The translations under genes were made by a program, and so were the position numbers. A model generated the notes under the pieces. That model was not told where the DNA came from. It made no database searches and was given only the letters and a program-made list of their open reading frames with translations. From Gremmenia infestans (taxonomy: Eukaryota > Ascomycota > Leotiomycetes > Helotiales > Hamatocanthoscyphaceae), in assembly GCA_032629725.1 (NCBI GenBank), contig JAFEVB010000022.1:744001-808000 (forward strand): a stretch of 64,000 nt of DNA, in the 5' to 3' direction. Below, piece after piece: positions 34,650-46,245 of the stretch; positions within the stretch are counted from its first letter, which is position 1; each line of letters begins with the position of its first letter.

Positions 34650-35920
34650 TCAAAAGAACGCTGCAGCCTCGGCATCACCAAGTCCTAAATCCCCCAAACC
34701 CCAATTTTTCTCCACCGTAGCCATCTGAGAATAATGGTTATACGCAGTCCCATCCGTCGTACCCTTCGAAGAAGCCGGAATCGCATCTCCTAAAAGTACC
34801 GAGAAGACTCTGTTGACCCCGCTTTGTACAGCGGTCTCGTCAAAAGCTTTTATTAAAGTCGGTTAGTTATATGGTTGGTGTCCTCGCATGCAATGCATAT
34901 GCGTGGGAGAGAGAACCTACTGAGCAAGACGAGCGTATTGTTCATAAAGTTAGAATCGGTCAGTAGCGGGGACAGAAAACTCTTGATCCATTTCCCAGCG
35001 GTCGTGACCGAGGTATCGTGGCCGTCGTTCGTCATATTGGGCGTGATGAACATCCACTGCGGCAGTTTATTGGCCGAGAGGTCTTTTTCGAACATGGTGA
35101 AGTTTTTTATCTTGGCTAGACGGGACGTGTCGCTCGTTACGGAATCGTAGCTTATGAGTGGGCTTTCCATTCATTCTGCATCAGCCATGCACGATTTTGT
35201 TAATTTGTGGAATGGGGAAGCCGAAACTCACTTGTGCTTCCTTACGAAATCATTGGCGCCGGTTTCCTGGTTGACGTAATTTCCTTCGAACCCACTGTAG
35301 GGCGAATCCTGTTGATATTCAGACCAGGAAACACCTTTTGCTTCCAGGAGATCAACGATCGTCTTGGCGGATGAGTCGATGCGCTGAAACGTGTCTCCTG
35401 TAAATCCATGGGTCGAACCGCCGACTGCTGCGACGTAGTTGGGTTGTGAAGGGTGTCTGATTGCAAGATAATTGGTTAGAGTTACTCCCTGAGAAGCGGC
35501 CCATTTGAAGTTTGCTGGGAGATTTTTAGTAGCTGTAGGATGAGCTGGTGAAATGGATGGCAAGGGAGGAACTCACTGTCCGCGGATGCCATGGAATAAT
35601 CGGTATTTTCGCACCCTGCAGAGGAAAGAAGGTCAGCATGAGACACGTGGAAGTAGAAATCAGGTTCTATAACTTGAACCCCGACTGAATGACTTGGCGA
35701 GAAATCTCGATGTTGAACTCAATCACTTTCGGCTGAGTTGGATTATGAACTTACAGATTGCCACGAAACGATCGAAAGTCTTGCCGGCGACATTACTCGT
35801 GGGACTTTCTGTCAACGCAGTGGCTCTTGCCTTGGCCACTGCAGCCGCAGCTGTAGAAGTGTATTGCGTTTGGGCAAGACCCACAGCAAAGAAGGCGGAG
35901 AGGAGAAGGAGTGAACGCAT
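34650..35920 (-). CDS. Secreted acid phosphatase-like phosphoesterase
   Basis: Member of the phosphoesterase family that includes fungal acid phosphatases and bacterial phospholipase C. Exons are 35755..35920, 35577..35615, 35232..35532, 34921..35162 and 34650..34846, giving 314 residues. Signal peptide MRSLLLLSAFFAVGLA. Family motifs in order: AIWCENTDYSMA (start of the metal-site segment; the small 39-nt exon supplies most of it), LTNYLAIRHPSQPNYVAAVGG, DLLEAKGVSWSEYQQDSP, RKHNPLISYDSV, FITPNMTNDGHDTSV and LLTFDE near the C-terminal third. These are the conserved blocks of fungal acid phosphatases in this family. An ATG at 35920 is the first in frame. Convergent with the ABC gene, 259 bp apart. 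Substrate specificity cannot be read. Confidence 0.86.
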
Positions 35921-37075
35921 CTTCCACTTGCTGGAGTACAATAAATATGTATCTACAGTGAATAAGAAAATCGAACCAAATCAAAAGCTTACTTCCGTGC
36001 TATCATATCATACTTATGCTTAAACACCATCCATCTATATACAAGCTGTATCAACGGCTTCTAGAACTTTCAACTCCTATCCAATATATGTGACCGGCAT
36101 TTGGAATGTCACTCGACGACACCAAACCCAAAACAGCAACTGGGAACTTCCCATAGACGGTCAGTTTTTGTCATTTTAGCCATTAATACTAGGCATTGGT
36201 TGCAACTGCCGAATCAACGGGTCTGGCCGACTGACTAGTCTGACTACCTTCCGCATTAGTGAAGATTTCCCAGAAAGGGAAAGTATACAGAAAATGTAGA
36301 TGAAATTTCCTATCTTAGAAGGTCTCTTGTCTTTTAAGCATGGGCCTTTTGAAATGGGTTTACATGTGTAAGAATTGCGATTTTGTTTTTCTCTTCTCGA
36401 GCAAGCGATGTAGAAGATTAGATTAGATCGGGGCGGTCAATCGTCGAAAATCCAGTGATTCTGCCCATCGTATGTGACTATACATTCAAGTTCACATCCA
36501 CAAACGAAGGGGATGATGAGCTGAATACAGAGGATGGTAGCTCTAAGGGTACGAAAAAACAGGCCCATTTTTGGCATAGTAAACCACCATCTCACAACAC
36601 ACTCTATAACTAGAATAACTATAAATTATAACCTAATAAGCATATATATAATAAATACTTTAATAAAACATTCCTTATAAAGTTTTAAAATAAATATCCA
36701 TCTATTATGCTATTAGAATAACTAATTTCTATGCGATTTTAGGTGGTGGTGCCCGTGCACAAAATGGGCCTCTTTTATCGTACCCTTAGAGGGTAGGAAG
36801 GCAGACCCAACCTGCAGCGAAGCGACTTGGAACAGATGTGAGGTACTCGCAGATCAGAAGTATGTACTTGGATTGAAGGAATATATACAAAATAGGCGGG
36901 AAAACCCCGTAAATCCCACGCTATGCCTAAAACCCCCAGCCTGTGGCCCAAGAAATATGGAATGAGGCCAGATAGCGCTAGAATGAAATCCGTGAAGCTC
37001 CTGTTGTTCAAGCCTTCCAAACGGACCTCCAAAAGGTTCAGGCTCGATTGAAAAGGCCCCCATTTTACTGCCTCA
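35921..37075. other. Intergenic region carrying a MITE-like insertion
   Basis: About 1.15 kb between two minus-strand genes. Apart from the element at 36541..36791, I see only noncoding sequence; the short frames at 36775..37063 overlap the end of the element and have no family similarity. Confidence 0.5.
36541..36791. mobile_element. MITE-like element with terminal inverted repeats and 5-bp target duplication
   Basis: A 251-bp noncoding element. The ends are inverted repeats: the first 14 bases, CTCTAAGGGTACGA, are identical on the two ends, and similarity extends through AGGCCCATTTT to about 36 bp with four mismatches, then again weakly through an ACCACCA block. The 5-bp sequence GGTAG lies directly outside both ends (36536..36540 and 36792..36796), as expected for a target-site duplication. 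The interior (about 36600-36725) is extremely AT-rich with no reading frame. This layout fits a non-autonomous DNA transposon; superfamily not assigned. Confidence 0.82.
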
Positions 37076-39734
37076 CTAATTTTTACGACTCCAGTGATTT
37101 GTGCCCATTGCTGCTAGGAGGTCGGATGGGAGGCCACTATCGGCAAAAACCTGTTCGGCGCATTAGTTTGTGTTTCATAAAACAAGCAATAGTTAGACTA
37201 CTTACTCCTCCGCGAGAATCTGGCATAGCACCTGTTGTGGCATTCCTGTATTGCCAATTTGAGGCGCAATCAACAAAGGTGTTCAGAGGATCAAAGCCGT
37301 TGTGGTTTGTGTTGGCATCTGGGAAATAACTCATGGCATTGAGCGAGGGGTGCCATTGGCCATCGTTAGGTGGATCTCTGTCGTATGTACTGGCGAAAGC
37401 AGAAACCGGAATCGTCCATATACCAGCCCGCGTGGGGCTAGAATCGAATGATGAAACTAGAGCCGTGAGGTTGCTTTTGGGAAGGTTGTCGGGGTTGTAG
37501 TTGAAACCACCCGTCTGCCATGAATTCACAGCTCCTCGCTATATCTCCATCAGTACTCCCTTCACGATTTGTTCTAGGAATTCAGACTTACCATAACATC
37601 AGGCAAGTTGAATTTCCAGCCACCTGGAACTTCGAATTCCGAATCCCAACCAGTGATTCCCGATGTATAGGTGTTCTTCTTGACCTTATTTGTAATCTGT
37701 CTAAAGTCAGTATATGTAAAAAAGAGGACAATTAGAGTATATTATACTTGGAAAATTCTGGCCATGCCTTTTGTCTCGCTACCGGCATCACATACTGTAA
37801 AGACCGTGCCGTTATCCCCTCCCTGGTAGGTCCCTTCGCAGTCTGATTGAGCAAAGTGAGGGAAATCGTGAACGACTGGGTAGGGGCTTTTGTAACCGCT
37901 GCTATCATATTGTGTAAAATGAGGTCCATATGGTACCCAAAAGATGAATGTATTATCTTGTTTGAGAACCCAACTAGTCTTGTTAGTAATAATCATGATT
38001 CAACGCGGCGTGCTTTTCCCTTACTCGATGGCTTTCATATAGAACAATGCTGACATATCCTGGATGATGGTGCTAGCGTATTTTGACGTATCCCCGGTAT
38101 AATTGTTCACCAAAGCACCGCCATTAGTGATGTTCAAAAAACTCGGACCATAAACATTATCAATCAAGTTCGAATGGAGATTCTCAACAATCGTGGTCAT
38201 GTTGGTGACGTAGCTCTGAATGGCAGTGCCCAAATCCGCGGCCCTAATGAAGTCAGAATTGGCTGAAATTGAAACGGAATTTGATGGGGTAATTACGCGT
38301 CGAATTTCTCCTCGAGAGAAGGAACAGCAGGGTGCTCTGCAGTGTCGATAGAAGACGCGGCACCAGCTATTTGACTGACTGCCAAGATGCCGATTCCTGC
38401 GTAGGCCTAAGGACTTGTTAGTACCCATAGGTATGAATTACACCCAGATTATAAGACAGGGAGCGAAACTTACACCGACGACTGGAATCAATCCTGCAAA
38501 CGAACTGAGCATAACGATAAATGGATTGACAGATCCAACTATCTGTTGCCAGGTCACGGCTGGAGGAGTGGTTGTAAAAAAGGTCTTGACTAATTGATCT
38601 TGGCTAGTCGTTTCTTCGATGGTTGCAAATTTGATCGCTGTCCAATACTCGTACAACATGTTGTTTATGTTAGCGTAAGCGTTGAAGGCCAGGTTGCGTG
38701 CGGGATCCTTTGCGTCAACTGGACCATCTCCTCGGATCAGGGCGCATTTGGTCTGCGCGCACTCCTCACTGATCTTGCAAATATTTGGCCCAGCCGCATC
38801 TTTTGTGATAACACTTCCAATATCCAAGTCGCTATTTTTGATGGGTCCACCGGGGATGCCGCCGATGGGGAGGTCAGGATGACTTGGCGAATTGGTCTCC
38901 TGGGCAATGAGTGATGAAAGGTAAGCATCTACACCGTACGCTTTCCATGCGTCTGCACTATCAGTTATCTGGTTGTTTAAACATGCAGTAGCAACATCCG
39001 GCGACGCTGAGCTGACGGCCAGAGACGTTGCAATTCCAGGCCCAGCGCTGCATGGCCACGTTGCGGTCATAGTAACAGTGTAACCACCACCAGCAGAAGC
39101 CGATGAGGCTGCGGCGGCTCTTTCCCTGAACTTTCTGTTCTCCCTTTTGGTGGTTCCTCCTGGGGGCGTTACACTTATAAGTATTTGGTGATCGAAAGCA
39201 TCTTGAGACAAAAGTTATTAGCACTTCTGATTCGCAGATGATAATGTGAAGACTTTTTGTATAGCTTACCAGAAGAATCTGAAATATTGAAATTGGTTGA
39301 ATGTTTATCATCATTGATCTTGAGTAATGCCTTCAGGGCGGTCTCGGGATCTTCAGAGCCTGAAGAACCACCTCCAGCACCTGGGACGCCGATGCCACTA
39401 AACGTGACCCCTTTCGTATCGGACCCTGGAAGTCGTTAGAGATATTTAGGTATATTTGGATAAAACAGAGAAAATATTTACAGATTTTCCATAGTGCCCC
39501 TTTCTGCTTAGCATAGCCTTTATCACCATCACTATATATGTTGAGCTGTTTGACTGATGTGTCTAGAGGGTATTCCGTGCTGAAAGTAGCCGAGCCCGAT
39601 CCAGCTTTGCCATCACATGCCGTAGTTGGAACAGCATCGAGACTATAGACCCCAGGGCCAGATTGAGCGAAGCTTTCCTTGAACAAAATAAAAGGGAGCA
39701 AACTGCCCACGAGAGGTGGACGGCCAAAAAACAT
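37076..39734 (-). CDS. Large secreted protein of unknown function with a central hydrophobic hairpin
   Basis: I do not recognise the family. Exons are 39482..39734, 39270..39425, 38474..39201, 38297..38406, 38025..38243, 37748..37973, 37592..37696, 37206..37538 and 37076..37150; all eight junctions are in phase, giving 734 residues. The N-terminus (MFFGRPPLVGSLLPFILFKE…) ends at SFAQ like a signal peptide. A Gly/Ser-rich linker, a basic patch (GGTTKRENRKFRERAAAA) and a Cys-containing region (ICKISEECAQTKCALI) follow. At about 360-400 two hydrophobic stretches (NPFIVMLSSFAGLIPVVG and AYAGIGILAVSQIAGAASS) form a possible hairpin. Then comes a long polar helical region with several N-glycosylation sequons, then a Trp/Tyr/Asn-rich C-terminal domain (FIFWVPYGPHF, DFPHFAQSDCEGTY, FVDCASNWQYRN). 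No catalytic motif seen. Confidence 0.72.
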
Positions 39735-40876
39735 GTTTGTGAATATCAAATGGAGGCTTGGAGAAATCGGAGTGAAGTGGACTCTTCAAATTAGTTTATG
39801 TGGTAAGGTGTACTTCCTTTATATACATATACATTCTATTTGATGACACATCAAAGACTGAAAGTCCTTACCAAAGATCCTTCGAAGAACTTCATTTGCG
39901 AAGGAAGTGGCGTATACCATATGCCAAGAGATGCTGGATCAAGGAACACTTATTATGATGTGTCTGCTAGTCTGAGAAGTGTAGGCGAAGGATGAACACT
40001 TGCTATACTCGTCTGTTTTGAGTAGTATCGGTGTGGGAGTCTTCACAGATTTGTTGTTTTGGCTGACGTCAAGAAGGTGAGTATTACCAAAGCTTCGCCG
40101 CAATTTGATTCTATATTGGACTTTGGTAGACATGGGGGTACTTTGTACGTGGCTTTTCTCCACCGGAGAATCTCGGGTGCAAATCAAGCGCAAATCATTT
40201 TGCTGGGACAATCATCTTGTTATAATTAAGCGTCTTAGACGGCGACATACCTAGGTAGGTAGGCAGAAGAATGTTGGGGGCCGCGCTGAAGCGGCGGGCC
40301 TCTCCCGCAAACATTCGAGAGAGGATCTTATTCACAAGAGGTTGGACTAACCAAGACAGGAGGATCATTTTAATGCTCGGCCGTGAATAGACTTCGGTGC
40401 CGTAGGAGCAATAACGAATCCGTATCTATGTACATAGTGTCTTGATTGAAGGATTCTGATACTTCGTATAAGCTACTAGGGAATTTGCTTTAGTGGTGAC
40501 GATGACAGGAAAACGTCGTTCCATTGAACAGGGGAGAAAATAAGCTCGTTCAACGAACAAATCAAGCACTATTCAGACTGAACGCCCAAGATTTTAGTAG
40601 AAACAGGGACAGGGGCAGGGACAGGCATATATGATGGCCTTTCTCCAACGTGCCGACCAAAGAAGCAACAGATCGCGTAGCTTATGTAAATTACAATGCT
40701 GTATTTAAACTCAGGCTGATCCTAGCTTGCGATTTCCGTAAATAATAGGGCGGTCTATAGTAAATTTACCTGGAAGTACTAGTAATTAGGACAAAGGATC
40801 GATCTTGTGCAGCGGGAATAAGGGACGAGAGCAGCGGTGGAGGTGGATGTGGAGGGCGAAGTAGCATTGATCATGA

Positions 40877-40906
40877 GGTCAGGTGAGGTGAGGTGAGGTG
40901 AGGTGA
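40877..40906. repeat. 5-bp tandem repeat (GGTGA)n
   Basis: About five uninterrupted copies of a GGTGA/AGGTG unit with degenerate copies on each side, in noncoding sequence. Confidence 0.75.
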
Positions 40907-43852
40907 AGTGGCTCAGGTGGGGCGGGTGATGGGGAGGAGCGGCGCTTACGGAGTACGGAGTACAGTATAGAATTTTCAATGCGGGGTGCCCTGTCCAGAC
41001 CCCTGCTCCTAGGTACAAGGTGTTGTCACCTAAATGAATACTTCGTAAATCTGCATTTCAAGGATTACAGCACGGCTAAAGCAAGGTTTGGATTGGTTAT
41101 ATGAATCTTTGAATATGATCATTTATGCCTTATTTGGAGATTAAACTGCTAAGAAGGAGTTCATACCTACTAGTAAGAATATTTCCTATAAGCCTACCTT
41201 AGTAAAGTCATATATAATCCTCGAGATGCAGATTTACCTAGGTAGTGACAACACTGTATTTAGTACCTAGGCAAAATTTAAGTAATTTATCCGGGGTAGC
41301 GCAACCTACGTACTAAGCAAGGCATACACAGGTAGATCCACGAGTACCCTACCAGGTATCCCTAGGTACCTACTTCAGTTGAGTACTTCCCCAGAGCAAA
41401 CCACGGCTCCTTCATCCTTCCCGCCACTCTAATCCCATTTTCACCCTGCACGTGGCTAGGTCGATCTGTACCAATAAGGAACACGAACACTTCCAAGGAT
41501 AGACTTTTACACTTCGTACCATGTACGTACGAATTCCATTACCATTAAGTAATTCTACCGCCTCATGTACGAAAGCAACTACTTGAAACACTACTTCCCA
41601 ACATAGCAGGCGTTCCCTCCCTCCCTACTCAGTACTTGTAGCATTGCTCATTACCTAATACGAAGGAAATCGGCACCTTCTTTCTATAATTAGCCTACAC
41701 GGCCTGAAGCAGTTGTTAAACGGCGGGGTAATCATCCTATAAGCCTTTTTTTTTCTAATCTTCGCTTGTCAGAATTATGTTTTGCTAAGGACTCTTTTAT
41801 TCCACTTACTTTCCAAAACCACCTTTTAAAATAGTAGGGAGGATATTCGTCCTTCTTAGCCATTTTCTAATAACTTTTTCTTTCTTACATCGTTCTGTTC
41901 AATCCTATGCTCCTAACTTTTAAACAGACTCAGTCAAAAGTAAGGATGTCACGGCGCAGCGCCTAGGGGTTTCTGCGCTAGAGGAACATTTTTTATGCAT
42001 ACCTTACCTCCTCAAGTGTCCAATTAAAAGCTCTACTTCGTGAATTGCTTTAAGCGATAATAAGAGAGAATATGCATGTGTACTCGGTACTTCGTGCCTG
42101 TGTATTACTTATAAATTTTGAACTGGCCTCTGACCCCAGGTTTATTGATCCTACATTTCAGGCTAGGTACGCTCGTCATTTCAACCAACTACCGGTGGGG
42201 ATAGCTACCGGGATACGAATATAGGTAGTGAAAACTGGAAGCTTTAACCTTAAACATTTGTGACTTGGCTGTACCAGGATCTGGTTGTAAAATTCGATCC
42301 AGTTGCGGCATTAGTACCTTTTATATTTACCCCTTTTATTCTACAAGTCACTTACCCGATTACCGCACTCTGCTATTGCTCCACTTTTCACACTTGTATC
42401 GGCTTAACTCCACTTGAGGACATTTAAAGCCTTCGGTTAAGGTTGTCTCAAGCGAAATAATATACAAAAAAAATCCATCATAGCTTTAGTGAGGCCAAGG
42501 ATGAGGATGAGGATTTCAATCCGTCTGCAACCCTAAGTGCGGATCAATTAATAGAACTGCATGAAACGATTTGAGCGTCTTTTAAATGGCGTGGCGTAAA
42601 AACCCATGGAGTGATTATTTGTCTCCACTGTTAGGCAACCCCCGGATTCCCCGCAGTAACAGGGGGCATAATCCCAACTCGTAACGTCTATTATACTACA
42701 CGGCGGCTGGCAATTTGTACTGAACTACCTCCTAAGTACTAGCACATTCCTGACCCGTGTATTTTCAAGGCCGGGTAAGTGAAAATTTAGGTTGAAGGTA
42801 GAAATCCTTCGAATTCCACAGTCGACGCCGCGACGTTGCATTTACTGACCAAGTATCCGAGATGATATTGGAATGCGAAACGTGATCTTACATCCTTCAT
42901 CAGATTGAAGTACTGAATCGGCAGGGCGCAGATCGTCCTATAAGCACAGTCTGCATTAACCCCTTTTTAATGACGTAAACGTAAGAATCATGCGATGATT
43001 TGCGTAATAAGTAAATTTAATCTATATTATGCCACATTTTTAGGAATATGAATTGTTTGGCACACGTTAAGTTTGGTTTGTAAAGAACCTTTACTGAAGC
43101 TTGGGTTGAACTAACGGCTTTTAGCTAGTAGCAGCATAAATCACATATCTACATATTCAAGCCTATAAATTGACTTTGAGTCTGACCCGATCTATGAAAA
43201 AAGACGCTGACTGAACTTTCCGGACTTTATTCGCGTGAATCAGCTGAACTCTATCATCCAACAGGATGTCTTTAGGAGCGGGTGTCAACACCGAGAAAAT
43301 AGCAGACTGCAGCCCATAGCCACGGCCAAGCAAGTAGAAGAACCGACTTTATGAGGACCACTTCCTCCTTTCGGAACGGCCGGCCTCAAAAAGAATCCGC
43401 TTCATCCTTTAAATTTCCCAGATTGTCCATAGTCCACAGAAGCGCCGTCATCTTCCTTTTCCTCTTCTATACTTGCTCCGAATCACCTTTGAGAGCTGTA
43501 GTTCAGCGTACCAAGTCGATGTTTTATCATTAAGCACCCATCCTGACCTTCCAGCCATCTATCCTAGAGAGAACTCGAGCTAGGCGACTATGCATATAAT
43601 AAGTATTGTAGTAAGTAGAGGCTTAGAGAATGCTTTACGGTTAAGTGATAGCGGAGCGAAAAAGAGTAGGTTGAAGATGGACGTGAATAACTTAGCAACT
43701 GCTACTTACTACTAGAGGTGTAATTTTTATATGCAGCTGGAAAGCAAAAGAGAAATTACATAGACGCCGAAATCCAATTTCCATCGTAGGTGCTCGAATA
43801 TTCTAACGATTAGTACATAAAAGGGGTCAACGCTATATACGAATATTAAAAA

Positions 43853-43876
43853 GCAAAGGCAAAGGCAAAGGCAAAG
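43853..43876. repeat. 6-bp tandem repeat (GCAAAG)4
   Basis: Four perfect copies of GCAAAG in the gene-poor region. Noncoding microsatellite. Confidence 0.8.
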
Positions 43877-44959
43877 AAACTTTACAAACACATCCCGAGT
43901 TCCAGATATAAAGATATATACCTACTTCTACTAGATTTAGACTCTCTAGTATTAAGTTCTCATCTAAACATAGCTCACGTTTGCGCTTTATGGTAATATA
44001 ATATAGCAGAAACATTTCCTCGACCTTCTCTTATATAGCATAAGACAGCTGTTTTTCACCTTACTGGATATTAGAACACTATTTCGCTATTATTACATAT
44101 CAAATAGCAGTCACTAAGTGTCTAGCGCATGATGGTTATATTTGGCGACGATTATTAAATCTAGACTCTTGTCATAAATGGTTGTTCGTCAGAAAGCCTC
44201 GATCTTTTCATAGCTCAATTTTGCAATACACCTTCCAGCATTTCTTTTGCTATGTTTTTACTAATAAGTCGTAGATATCGTCATCCTCAGTTTCGCGTTC
44301 TCGTGCTATAGTAGCATTAATCTCGAATTATCGGAGCGATATTTCAAATTGTTATTGCCTTCTAAAGCGGAGCAAAGATAAGTAGGTATATAGTCTTATT
44401 AATATACATCCAGTAGACATGCCAAGGGGCGAGCATAGATCAAGGTCGTACGTTCAATCAACAAGACAAACGCGAAGTCTAGAAGAGGTCCTTAGGGAAC
44501 ATTCGATTATATACAGATTTGTGGGGGCACATGCTCATGAGCTAAGCACTAAGTCTGCGTGTAATCACATGACTAGAAAGGCTCTGATGGTACCATGACA
44601 ATGCACTTTGAGATCTTCGCTATCGGTAAAAAAAAGTCACTTTGTCGGATGTCTTTTTTTTTGACGATATGATCCAAACGACTATAACATTGAAAGCATT
44701 ACGAACTCTTCGCTTTCTATATGCTATACTCAATGAAATAAGGTACCTAGCTATACTAAATAATGTTGCGTAGAATAGTGACGAGGTATCGCCTAATAAT
44801 CTCTCTCTTAGGTATGGTATGCCTTTTTTTGCCGTCTCCTTTTAATCTAGGCTCGCTTATCGGACGATGGTGTCGTGAAACTGTACTGTCTAGGCAAAAA
44901 AGGGAAAAGGAAATAGTTGACAAAAAAGTGTTCAAAAGAGAAAAAAGTAAATTATATTA

Positions 44960-45040
44960 GTTGCAAGCAGGATTTGAACCTGCGCCTCCGAAGAGATGTG
45001 ATTTCTAGTCACACGCATTAGACCGCTCTGCCATTGCAAC
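44960..45040 (-). tRNA. tRNA-Ser(AGA)
   Basis: Reading the minus strand, an 81-nt type II tRNA folds well: 7-bp acceptor stem GTTGCAA/TTGCAAC, D-arm with box A TGGCAGAGCGG, anticodon stem TGTGA/TCACA closing the loop CTAGAAA (anticodon AGA, reading UCU), a long variable arm with a TTCG loop, and T-arm GCAGG/CCTGC with box B GGTTCAAATCC. A run of six T downstream fits a Pol III terminator. No intron. Odd: the base after the acceptor stem (discriminator 73) reads T, whereas Ser tRNAs normally carry G, and box B has A in place of the usual G. It may be a weak or decaying copy; the fold itself is intact. Confidence 0.88.
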
Positions 45041-46245
45041 GTTATTGAGATTTGTTGAAGCTATTATGCTTATTTCAATATATTTCAGGGCTAATCTCGA
45101 TGCTAACCTAACCTAACTCCGAAATTGCCGCGCCCGAGATTGATTATAGTTGAAACAAAGATGTTTCTTGACTTCAGGTATGAAATCCTATAAAGTATGC
45201 GGCGTACTATTCCTTATGTTTCCGCATTCCCGGGTCCTATTTCTCCTAGTAAGACATGTTCGTTCTGTCTAAATGATTACTTTGGTAGGAGCCAAAACCA
45301 AATTCTCCTTGAGGCCAAAGCTCCCTCAGGATCATCTCAAGATAAACTCCTTTTTTGAAGCATTCTTACTATAGTATGTGGTGGAATAGTTTTGCTTACT
45401 TATTACTTTACTTTATAGCTTTAGATGTATTGTACTGAAACAACCCATAGTTATGCACATTCACCACTTCGCTACTTAAATATAATATCTTCAGATGATT
45501 AAGTCAAGAAAATCTATTGGACGCATTACGATTATATACACCTTATCCCAGTTTCATAAGTTTCGCGGAAAGTTATAAACGCTGCGAATAATGATCATTC
45601 GTCACAGTTTCGATTCGCTTGTGAATCAAGTCTTGGAAAAATAATCCATCCGTCCTTGCTAAAACGCTGCTCAATGCTGCTTAAGCTGTCTTACTACCAT
45701 CAGCTGCCCACCAAATCCAGGATAATCTAGCTGTTACCAGTCACGGTCAAAATGTCCATGCGACTTATGATAGAAAAAGGTAGCAATTGTGGCAATCCTC
45801 AAGGAGCTGACTCTTTATATACTCACACGTGGATCATTGATTGGACCAAATGACACTCTTAGGATGGAAGGCGGGTATGAGGGGGGGGCGGAGAATGCTG
45901 AGACATCTTGACGGTGGCAGTCGTATAATACTCCGTCTTGACACTTTTAAGAGGAAAAGGTATTTATTCTTATTCAGATGTTGTTTATACATACCTAGAT
46001 ACTTTCTTTACTTTCTATCACTCCTGCGTCAATAGACGGAGCAAGATTTCAAGGATTCTGAGCCTGTGATCCGTGCCGCTCTCCATTAAAGCGATATTAC
46101 ATCACATCGCCAACAAACGTCAACAGGAACAGGAACAGGAGCCTGCTCTGACTGTGATGCTCTGACTGTCCAGAGCTCCAACTCCTCCATAGAGACATGT
46201 CTGCCTCCTCCTAAAAATCTATTTTCTTAGATTGCTTGCTTCATT

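Larger units (their letters stand above)
39735..46245. other. 6.5-kb AT-rich, protein-gene-free region
   Basis: No reading frame here exceeds about 90 codons and none resembles a known family. The sequence is rich in TA steps, T- and A-runs and short CCTAGG/TACCTA palindromes (for example 41330-41380). Patches of simple repeats occur at 40877..40906 and 43853..43876. The only gene I can support is the tRNA at 44960..45040. The composition suggests old, decayed repeats, possibly mutated by repeat-induced point mutation, but I recognise no specific transposon. Confidence 0.6.
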
